A stretch of DNA of 6,379 nucleotides from positions 1 to 6,379 of the forward strand of contig JAICTR010000182.1 in the NCBI GenBank assembly GCA_025936275.1, given 5' to 3'. The notes under the pieces were generated by a model that saw only the letters and a list, made by a program, of their open reading frames with translations, was not told the DNA's origin and did not search any database. This DNA is from Burkholderiales bacterium. Lineage in GTDB: Bacteria; Pseudomonadota; Gammaproteobacteria; Burkholderiales; Usitatibacteraceae. The position numbers and the translations under genes are program-made. Below are positions 1 to 6,379 of this stretch, piece after piece; position 1 is the first letter of the stretch; each line of letters starts with the position of its first letter.

Positions 1-1465
<1,465 letters not shown>

Positions 1466-1467
1466 AG

Positions 1468-1503
1468 CTCTCCCTCCCCCTTGGGGGAGGGCCGGGGAGA
1501 GGG
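1468..1503. repeat. G/C-rich palindromic dispersed repeat after pyrG
   Basis: Arms CCCTCCCCC (1472-1480) and GGGGGAGGG (1483-1491) are a perfect 9-bp inverted repeat with a TT loop. A second possible stem pairs CTCTCCC (1468-1474) with GGGAGAG (1495-1501); it shares 1472-1474 with the first, so the two stems partly exclude each other. It starts 2 nt after the pyrG stop. There is no T-tract, so it is not a classical intrinsic terminator, though a hairpin there could protect the pyrG mRNA 3' end. Read on the minus strand it encodes the peptide SPRPSPKGEGE, a string I recognise as a frequent mistranslation of a dispersed intergenic repeat in proteobacterial genomes. That recognition is from memory and was not searched. 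Confidence 0.75.
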
Positions 1504-1542
1504 TCGGCCGCTCGAGAGTGATGCGACCCAAAATCTTTCGAA

Positions 1543-1581
1543 CGCCGATGAACGCAGGAAACCGAACGCAGATGAACGCCG
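1543..1581 (+). repeat. Pair of GATGAACGC-type 15-bp repeat units upstream of kdsA
   Basis: Two units fitting CGCNGATGAACGCNG lie in the same orientation at 1543-1557 and 1567-1581, a 24-bp period. The same unit occurs four more times in the gap before the ABC exporter. Here there is only the forward pair, so it makes no hairpin with itself. It sits 20 nt before the kdsA start, inside the presumed leader. An in-frame TAA at 1583-1585 and the repeat nature argue against coding. No convincing promoter was found in the rest of the 1466-1600 gap. Confidence 0.75.
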
Positions 1582-1600
1582 ATAAGGCAGGGCAGGACAC

Positions 1601-2434
1601 TTGAAGCTGTGTGGATTTGAAGTCGGCTTGGACAAGCCGCTGTTCCTCATCGCCGGCCCGTGCGTCGTCGAGAGCGAGCAATTGCAGATGGACGTCGCGG
1701 GGCGGCTCAAGGAGATCACGGGCGAGCTCGGCATCCCGTTCATCTTCAAGTCGTCGTACGACAAGGCGAACCGCAGCTCGGGGAAGTCGTTCCGCGGGCT
1801 CGGCATGGAGAAGGGGCTCGCAATCCTCGGCGAGGTGCGTAGCAAGCTCGGCGTGCCGATCCTCACGGATGTGCACACCGAGGAGGAAGTGCCCGAGGTC
1901 GCGCGCATCGTGGACGTGCTGCAGACGCCCGCGTTCCTCTGCCGGCAGACGGATTTCATCCACGCGGTCGCTTCCGCGGGCAAGCCCGTCAACATCAAGA
2001 AGGGCCAGTTCCTCGCGCCCTCCGACATGAAGAACGTCGTGGACAAGGCGCGCGAGGCGAGCAACGCCGACAACATCATGGTCTGCGAACGCGGCGCGTC
2101 CTTCGGCTACAACAACCTCGTCTCCGACATGCGCTCGCTCGCGATCATGCGCGACACCGGCTGTCCGGTGGTCTTCGATGCGACGCACTCGGTGCAGCTT
2201 CCGGGCGGGCAGGGCACTTCGTCGGGCGGGCAGCGCGAGTTCGTGCCGGTGCTCGCACGCGCGGCGGTCGCGACCGGCGTCTCCGGCATCTTCATGGAGA
2301 CGCACCCCAATCCGGAGAAGGCGCTCTCCGACGGGCCCAACGCCTGGCCGCTGGGCCGCATGAAGGAGCTCCTCGAGACGCTCAAGGCGATCGACGTGCT
2401 GGTGAAGAAAGGCGGGTTCGCCGAGAACCGGTAA
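1601..2434 (+). CDS. kdsA: 3-deoxy-D-manno-octulosonate 8-phosphate synthase, metal-dependent class
   Basis: KdsA condenses phosphoenolpyruvate with arabinose-5-phosphate to KDO-8-phosphate, the first committed step towards the KDO of the lipopolysaccharide inner core; it is cytoplasmic. The 277 residues are close to the family's usual 280 or so and form one DAHP synthase/KdsA-type TIM barrel. Visible motifs are IAGPCVVES (17-25), KANRSS (55-60), RQTDF (115-119), NIKKGQF (131-137), CERGASFGY (162-170) and DATHSVQLPGG (193-203). Cys21, His196, Glu233 and Asp244 match the metal ligands of the Aquifex enzyme (Cys11, His185, Glu222, Asp233) with nearly identical spacing. E. coli has Asn in place of the Cys, so this is the metal-dependent class. 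The start is TTG: an in-frame TAA at 1583-1585 rules out anything further upstream, no ATG or GTG is in frame before the conserved N-terminus, and AGGG (1589-1592) lies 8 nt upstream. Confidence 0.97.
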   Translation: MKLCGFEVGLDKPLFLIAGPCVVESEQLQMDVAGRLKEITGELGIPFIFKSSYDKANRSSGKSFRGLGMEKGLAILGEVRSKLGVPILTDVHTEEEVPEVARIVDVLQTPAFLCRQTDFIHAVASAGKPVNIKKGQFLAPSDMKNVVDKAREASNADNIMVCERGASFGYNNLVSDMRSLAIMRDTGCPVVFDATHSVQLPGGQGTSSGGQREFVPVLARAAVATGVSGIFMETHPNPEKALSDGPNAWPLGRMKELLETLKAIDVLVKKGGFAENR

Positions 2435-2437
2435 CAT

Positions 2438-2473
2438 CCGGGAAAATTTGGGGGCCATCCCCGTTCCCGGGAG
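2438..2473 (+). promoter_or_regulatory. Ribosome binding site of the phosphoesterase gene, with a possible hairpin over it
   Basis: GGGAG at 2469-2473 is a good Shine-Dalgarno sequence 7 nt before the ATG at 2481, and it decides the start. Upstream, CCGGG (2438-2442) can pair with CCCGG (2466-2470), enclosing a second stem GGGG (2451-2454)/CCCC (2459-2462) with a CCAT loop. The outer stem would cover the first two bases of the Shine-Dalgarno, so weak translational control is possible. The stems are short and separated by unpaired bases. The ribosome site is solid; the hairpin is inference. Confidence 0.5.
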
Positions 2474-2480
2474 CACAACG

Positions 2481-3866
2481 ATGAAGCGCATCGCCCTGCT
2501 GCTCGTCGCACTGGTCGTCGCCGGTTGCGCGGCGACCCAACCGGCACCCGTCGCAAACGAAGGTCTCGGCAAGATCGAGCACGTCGTCGTGCTCTTCCAG
2601 GAGAACTGGAGCTTCGACGGCCTCTTCGGCAAGTTTCCCGGCGCGAACGGCCTCGCGCAGGCGAAGGACGCGCTTCCGCAAAGCGACAAGCAGGGGCACG
2701 TCTACGCGGTGCTGCCGCCGGCGATCGGCCCGGACAAGAAGCCGGACCCACGCATCCCGACCAACCTGCCGAACGCGCCGTTCGACCTCGCGCAGTACGT
2801 GCCGCCCGACGAGAAGGCCGGCAACCCGATCCACCAGTTCTACCAGAACCAGCTGCAGATCGACGGCGGCAGGAACGACCGCTTCGTCGCCTGGACCAAC
2901 GTGGGCGCGCTGGTGATGAGCTACTACGACGCGAGCGACTTTCCGCTCGGGCGCCTCGCGAAGCGCTACACGCTCGCCGACAATTTCTTCATGGGCGCCT
3001 TCGGCGGCTCGTTCCTGAACCACATCTGGCTCGCCTGCGCCTGCACGCCGGAATGGAAGGACGCGCCGCAGTCGCTGCGCGCGGTGATCGACGAGCACGG
3101 CATGCTGGTGAAGGACGGGGCGGTGACGCCCGACGGCTACGTGGTGAACACGAGCTACACGGTGAACACGCCGCATCCGGCGCGCATCAAGGACCCGACG
3201 CACCTGATGCCCAACCAGTCGCATGTGACGCTCGGCGACCGGCTCTCGGCGAAGGGCATCTCGTGGGCGTGGTATTCGGGCGGCTGGGCCGATGCGATCG
3301 CCGGCCACCCGCATCCGGTCTTCCAGTACCACCACCAGCCCTACGCCTACTTCGCGAACTACGCCGACGGCACGGCGGCGAAAAAGGAGCACCTGTTGGA
3401 CGAGCAGGCGTTCATCGACGCCGTTGAAACCGGGACGCTGCGCGCCGTGTCCTTCGTGAAGCCGCTCGGCCCGCTCAACGAGCACCCCGGATACGCCGAC
3501 GTGATGTCGGGGCAGAAGCACATCATGCGGCTCGTCGACGCGATCATGGCGAGCCCGCAATGGAAGAGCACCGCGATCATCATCACCTACGACGAGAACG
3601 GCGGGCGCTGGGACCACGTCGCGCCGCCGGTGGTGGATCGCTGGGGCCCCGGCACGCGCATTCCGGCGGTGATCGTCTCGCCGTACGCGAAGCGCGGCTA
3701 CGTCGACCACACGCAGTACGACACCACGTCGATCCTGCGCTTCATCGAGAAGCGCTGGGGCCTCGAGCCGCTGGGGCCGCGCGATGCCGCGGTGAACGAC
3801 CTCGGAAACGCCTTCGACTTCGGCGCGGGCGAGATGCCGGCGGTGCCGCGCCGGTCGTCGTACTAG
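2481..3866 (+). CDS. Predicted lipoprotein phosphoesterase, AcpA / phospholipase C superfamily
   Basis: This is a predicted periplasm-facing phosphoesterase (acid phosphatase or phospholipase C type) of 461 residues. The N-terminus MKRIALLLVALVVAGC is a lipoprotein signal peptide with lipobox VAGC and lipidated Cys16; Ala at +2 favours outer-membrane sorting. The mature protein opens with the family motif HVVVLFQENWSFDGLFG (34-50), whose Glu41-Asn42 are predicted metal ligands. AFGGSFLNH (173-181) holds Ser177, the likely nucleophile by analogy with Francisella AcpA. Then come LGDRLSAKGISWAWYSGGW (251-269) and ITYDENGGRWDHVAPP (368-383), with Asp371-Glu372 and His379 as likely further active-site residues. 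RIPAVIVSPYAKRGYVDHTQ (393-412) completes the alkaline-phosphatase-like core. ATG 2481 is chosen for its Shine-Dalgarno and because it places the signal peptide at the terminus. It lies 46 nt after kdsA and 4 nt before the next gene. The substrate cannot be told: phosphomonoester and phospholipid are both possible. Confidence 0.88.
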   Translation: MKRIALLLVALVVAGCAATQPAPVANEGLGKIEHVVVLFQENWSFDGLFGKFPGANGLAQAKDALPQSDKQGHVYAVLPPAIGPDKKPDPRIPTNLPNAPFDLAQYVPPDEKAGNPIHQFYQNQLQIDGGRNDRFVAWTNVGALVMSYYDASDFPLGRLAKRYTLADNFFMGAFGGSFLNHIWLACACTPEWKDAPQSLRAVIDEHGMLVKDGAVTPDGYVVNTSYTVNTPHPARIKDPTHLMPNQSHVTLGDRLSAKGISWAWYSGGWADAIAGHPHPVFQYHHQPYAYFANYADGTAAKKEHLLDEQAFIDAVETGTLRAVSFVKPLGPLNEHPGYADVMSGQKHIMRLVDAIMASPQWKSTAIIITYDENGGRWDHVAPPVVDRWGPGTRIPAVIVSPYAKRGYVDHTQYDTTSILRFIEKRWGLEPLGPRDAAVNDLGNAFDFGAGEMPAVPRRSSY

Positions 3867-3870
3867 AGCC

Positions 3871-4818
3871 GTGCGGCTGCTCGTCCTCGGCGCCGGTGCC
3901 ATCGGCGGCTACTTCGGCGGCCGGCTCGCGCAGTCGGGCGCGGACGTCAAGTTCCTCGTGCGCCCGCGCCGGCGCGAGCAGCTCGCGCGCGACGGGCTCG
4001 TGATCGAGAGCCCGCTCGGCGATGCGCGAATTCCCGTGCGGACCGTGCTCGCCGAAGAGGTGCGATCGGATTACGACCTGGTGCTCTTCACCTGCAAGGC
4101 CTACGACCTCGATTCGGCGATGGACGCCATCGCGCCCGCGATGCGCGGCGATTGCGCGGTGCTGCCGCTCCTGAACGGCCTCGCGCATTTCGAGCGCCTC
4201 GATGCGCGTTTCGGCCGCGCAAGCGTGATCGGCGGCACCTGCCAGATCAATTCCACGCTGAAGCCGGACGGCACGATCGTGCACGGCGACAGCCTGCAGC
4301 GCGTGATCTTCGGCGAGCGCGGCGGCGGAAGAAGCGCGCGCGTGGAAGCGTTCGCCGAGGCGCTCGCCGCGACGCCGGTCGAAGGGTCGCTCTCCGACGA
4401 CATCGAGCAGGACCTGTGGGAGAAGCTCGTGTTCCTGTGCGCGCTCGCCTCGTGCACCTGCCTCTTCCGCGGCAACGTGCGCGAGATCGTGGCCGCGCCC
4501 GGCGGGCGCGAGGCGATGCTGCGCGCGCTCGCCGCGAACGCGGAGATCGCGACTCGCGAAGGCCACGCGCCGCGCGCGCAGATGCTGGAATTCGGCCGCA
4601 AGCGCCTCACCGATCCGGAGGGCCTGTGGAGCGCCTCGATGCTGCGCGACCTCGAGGCGGGCCATCGCGTCGAGGGCGACCCCATCGTCGGCTGGATGCT
4701 CGAGCGCGCACGCAAGCACGGCGTCGACGACACCATGCTCTCTTTGGCCTACACGCACCTCAAGGCCTACGAGAACCGCCGCGATGCCGGTCGGCTGCCG
4801 TCGAGCGGCAGAAAGTAA
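3871..4818 (+). CDS. 2-dehydropantoate 2-reductase (PanE/ApbA) family oxidoreductase, probably a paralogue
   Basis: This 315-residue protein has the two-domain ketopantoate reductase fold. The N-terminal Rossmann domain has GAGAIGGYFGG (7-17), an Arg-rich stretch after strand 2 (R31, R33-R35) suiting NADPH, and conserved Lys76 (FTCKAYDLD) and Asn102 (LLNGLAH). In the C-terminal helical domain, Lys185 (LWEKL), Ser256 (SASMLRD) and Glu268 (HRVEGDP) match E. coli Lys176, Ser244 and Glu256, with identical Ser–Glu spacing. E. coli Asn180 and Asn184, which contact pantoate, align with Leu189 and Ala193 in LVFLCALASCTCLFRGNV. It is therefore a family member with NADPH chemistry but probably another 2-oxo acid substrate; true pantothenate synthesis is not supported. 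The start is GTG, 4 nt after the previous stop, with only a weak AGAG ahead of it, so translation is likely coupled to the phosphoesterase gene. The first residues lead straight into the dinucleotide motif, so little could be missing. Confidence 0.88.
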   Translation: MRLLVLGAGAIGGYFGGRLAQSGADVKFLVRPRRREQLARDGLVIESPLGDARIPVRTVLAEEVRSDYDLVLFTCKAYDLDSAMDAIAPAMRGDCAVLPLLNGLAHFERLDARFGRASVIGGTCQINSTLKPDGTIVHGDSLQRVIFGERGGGRSARVEAFAEALAATPVEGSLSDDIEQDLWEKLVFLCALASCTCLFRGNVREIVAAPGGREAMLRALAANAEIATREGHAPRAQMLEFGRKRLTDPEGLWSASMLRDLEAGHRVEGDPIVGWMLERARKHGVDDTMLSLAYTHLKAYENRRDAGRLPSSGRK

Positions 4819-4840
4819 TGCGCGGACCCAAGGCATGGAA

Positions 4841-4982
4841 CGCGGATGAACGCAGAAAAGCCGCAGATGAACGCAGCAGGTCCATTCGAAAATCGAACGC
4901 ATGACTCCGCGGATAGTGTAGAAAGTTCCGGTCTGCTTTGGTTTTTCCGCGTTCATCTGCGGCCTTTCTGCGTTCATCTGCG
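4841..4982. repeat. 142-bp inverted repeat of GATGAACGC units between two genes
   Basis: The left arm 4841-4874 and right arm 4949-4982 are inverted copies matching at 32 of 34 positions (differences at 4844 and 4859). They enclose 74 nt without a recognisable gene. Each arm carries two 15-bp units fitting CGCNGATGAACGCNG: forward at 4841-4855 and 4862-4876, reverse at 4947-4961 and 4968-4982, both with a 21-bp period. The element starts 22 nt after the dehydrogenase stop. In RNA it would form a long hairpin able to end, stabilise or insulate the upstream transcript. It has the shape of a small non-autonomous palindromic element, such as a MITE or paired-REP type, but I cannot name a family. 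A 5-bp direct repeat GACCC flanks it (4825-4829, 4984-4988), though not tightly, so this is weak evidence of a target duplication. Confidence 0.8.
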
Positions 4983-5046
4983 TGACCCGCTTTTCCCTCG
5001 CATCACTCCCCACCCGCAAACTGAATCTTCGCGGTAGGACGCGTTC

Positions 5047-5066
5047 AAAAAAGCCGCGAGGCGGCT
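5047..5066 (-). terminator. Possible intrinsic terminator reading on the minus strand
   Basis: AGCCGC (5052-5057) and GCGGCT (5061-5066) form a perfect 6-bp stem with a 3-nt loop, preceded on the + strand by an A-run from 5047. On the minus strand this reads as a G/C stem followed by six T, the form of a Rho-independent terminator. On the + strand no T-run follows. No minus-strand gene was identified, so it may stop antisense transcription coming out of the exporter gene, or be a relic. The rest of the 4819-5089 gap (4983-5046 and 5067-5089) shows no RNA gene and no convincing promoter. Confidence 0.5.
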
Positions 5067-5089
5067 CCGCGTGGGCCGCCTTGCGCTGA

Positions 5090-6379
5090 ATGGACGCGCA
5101 AGCAACCCGACCCAGCAACCGCACCATCCTCTGGAGCCTCGCCGTGAAGGCGTGGGCGTTCCGCGGACGCGTGCTCGCGGCGCTCGCGCTGCTGATCGTC
5201 GCCAAGGGCGCGGCGGTGGGCGTGCCGCTGATCCTCAAGCGCATCGTCGACGCGCTGAGCCGGCCCGAGTCGCTCGCCGCGCTGCCGGTGCTGCTCCTCG
5301 TGGGCTACGCGCTGGCGCGCTTCGCGGCCACGCTCTTTTCCGAGATCCGCGACGTGATCTTCGCGCGCGTGACGCAGAGCACCGTCGCCGGCTTCACGCT
5401 GCGCATCTTCAACCACCTGCACGCGCTCTCGGCGCGCTTCCACGTGACGCGCGCCACCGGAACGCTCACGCGCGAGGTGGAGCTCGGCACCACCGGCGTG
5501 GGCTTCCTCCTCGGCGTCGCCTTCTTCACCATAGTTCCGACGGTGGTGGAGATCGCCTCGGTGATGGTGATCCTCATCCGCGGCTACGCGCTCTCCTTCA
5601 CGCTGATCCTCCTCGTCACCTTCGTGGTGTACGTGGTCTGGACCGTGGTCTTCACGCACAAGCGCGCGCTCTTCCAGCGGCGCCTGAACCAGCTCGACGC
5701 CGCCTCCAACCGCCGCCTCGTCGACAGCCTCCTCAACTACGAGACCGTGAAGTTCTACACCAACGAGGCGTTCGAGGCCGAGCGCTTCCGCTCCATCATG
5801 GGCGACTGGATCGAGGCGGGCGTGAGGAACCAGAAGGCCCTCACGCGCCTTCACATCGGCCAGAGCATGATCATCGCCGCGGGGGTGGCCGCGGTGATGA
5901 TGCTGGCCGGGCAGGGCGTGATGGGCCGCGCGATGACCGTGGGCGACCTCATCCTCATCAACGCGTACGTGATCCAGGTGTGCCTGCCGTTGAACTCGCT
6001 GGGCTTCGTCTTCCGCCAGGCGAGCGACGCACTGGTGCAGGCCGAGCGCCTCTTCGAGCTCTTCGCGACCCATCCCGAGGTGGACCCGTCGGCGAAGCGC
6101 CCGCCGCTCGCGGTGGGCGAGGGCGCGGTGCGCTTCGAGGACGTGAGCTTCGGCTACGAGGCGAGCCGCCAGGTGCTCTTCGACGTGAGCTTCGCGATTC
6201 CCCCCGGGCACACGGTCGCCGTGGTGGGCGGCAGCGGTTCCGGGAAATCCACGCTCGCGCGCCTGCTGCTGCGCTTCTACGACGCGACGAGCGGGCGGGT
6301 GCTGGTGAACGGCCAGGACGTGCGCGACGTGAGCCCGCAGAGCCTGCGCGCCGCGATCGGCATCGTGCCGCAGGACACG
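5090..6379 (+). CDS. Atm1-type ABC exporter (half-transporter), 3' end cut by the window
   Basis: An inner-membrane half-transporter, expected to work as a homodimer with each chain carrying one membrane domain and one ATPase domain. The frame is open from ATG 5090 to the last base (430 codons). A TGA directly abuts the ATG (5087-5089), so no earlier start exists. No good Shine-Dalgarno precedes it; GTG 5144 with GGAG 7 nt upstream is an alternative, but ATG keeps more of the usual N-terminus. The membrane domain (about 25-325) has hydrophobic segments near 28-50, 64-83, 136-163, 168-188, 258-279 and 284-306. The stretches FNHLHALSARFH (107-118) and VDSLLNYETVKFYTNEAFEAERF (211-233) are the signature of the Atm1/HMT1 subfamily, tied to glutathione-conjugate or sulfur export and heavy-metal tolerance. 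The ATPase domain has A-loop Tyr356, Walker A GGSGSGKST (380-388) and Q-loop Gln428. The ABC signature, Walker B and H-loop, probably 160-190 residues, lie beyond the edge. Confidence 0.93.
   Translation, partial: MDAQATRPSNRTILWSLAVKAWAFRGRVLAALALLIVAKGAAVGVPLILKRIVDALSRPESLAALPVLLLVGYALARFAATLFSEIRDVIFARVTQSTVAGFTLRIFNHLHALSARFHVTRATGTLTREVELGTTGVGFLLGVAFFTIVPTVVEIASVMVILIRGYALSFTLILLVTFVVYVVWTVVFTHKRALFQRRLNQLDAASNRRLVDSLLNYETVKFYTNEAFEAERFRSIMGDWIEAGVRNQKALTRLHIGQSMIIAAGVAAVMMLAGQGVMGRAMTVGDLILINAYVIQVCLPLNSLGFVFRQASDALVQAERLFELFATHPEVDPSAKRPPLAVGEGAVRFEDVSFGYEASRQVLFDVSFAIPPGHTVAVVGGSGSGKSTLARLLLRFYDATSGRVLVNGQDVRDVSPQSLRAAIGIVPQDT

Noticed and set aside
1543..1581. CRISPR-like array (repeated units here and at 4841-4982)
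   Set aside because: Only two units per cluster, near-constant short spacing without variable spacers, inverted arrangement in the second cluster and no cas genes.
1660..2030. Ser/Arg-rich and Arg-rich overlapping + strand frames inside kdsA
   Set aside because: Out-of-frame shadows of a well-conserved gene with biased composition.
2448..2480. TTG at 2448 as the start of the phosphoesterase gene
   Set aside because: It would put 11 extra residues before a standard lipoprotein signal peptide; ATG 2481 has GGGAG at ideal spacing.
2382..3902. Long open frame on the minus strand (about 506 codons) across the phosphoesterase gene
   Set aside because: Its product is dominated by R, V, H and A with no domain motif, and it lies antisense to a gene with clear family motifs. 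It is a typical shadow in G+C-rich DNA.
4846..5037. Small + strand open frame of 63 codons (MNAEKPQMNA...)
   Set aside because: It is the translation of the GATGAACGC inverted repeat; the same peptide pattern recurs from the arms on both strands, and there is no ribosome binding site of note.
3742..5244. Minus-strand open frame of 500 codons across the dehydrogenase gene and the repeat gap
   Set aside because: It runs through the inverted repeat and antisense to two recognisable genes, has low-complexity composition and shows no family signature.
5045..6211. Minus-strand open frame of 388 codons opposite the ABC exporter
   Set aside because: Rich in H, E, R and A with no domain; the + strand here encodes a continuous Atm1-type transporter with Walker A and Q-loop.

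Overview
The window is a G+C-rich stretch (roughly two thirds G+C by eye) of what looks like a betaproteobacterial chromosome. The pointers are the pyrG–kdsA linkage, which is typical of Betaproteobacteria, strong G/C bias at third codon positions, an outer-membrane-type lipoprotein, and short dispersed intergenic repeats of kinds common in environmental proteobacteria. Genus and species cannot be read from it. All five genes are on the + strand.

Layout. (1) 1-1465: CTP synthase pyrG, missing about 70 N-terminal codons at the window edge. (2) 1466-1600: a non-coding gap holding a G/C-rich palindromic repeat and then a pair of GATGAACGC-type repeat units. (3) 1601-2434: kdsA, KDO-8-phosphate synthase of the metal-dependent class, with a TTG start. 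(4) 2481-3866: a predicted lipoprotein phosphoesterase of the AcpA / phospholipase C superfamily. (5) 3871-4818: a ketopantoate-reductase-family dehydrogenase, 4 nt after the previous stop and probably translationally coupled. It keeps the catalytic Lys and Glu but lacks the two Asn that hold pantoate in E. coli PanE. (6) 4819-5089: a gap with a 142-bp inverted repeat built from the same GATGAACGC units, then a hairpin and A-tract that would read as an intrinsic terminator on the minus strand. (7) 5090-6379: an Atm1-type ABC exporter that runs off the right edge just after its Q-loop.

Functional links. PyrG makes CTP, and KdsA makes the KDO-8-phosphate whose dephosphorylated product is later activated with CTP, so the first two genes both feed lipopolysaccharide inner-core synthesis. 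In many Betaproteobacteria kdsA is followed by eno; here that place is taken by the phosphoesterase–dehydrogenase pair, which has no obvious pathway link to KDO. The exporter is separated by the inverted repeat and is probably its own transcription unit.

I see no undescribed multi-gene system. The most interesting material is the repeat architecture of the two longer gaps and the altered substrate pocket of the ketopantoate-reductase-like protein.
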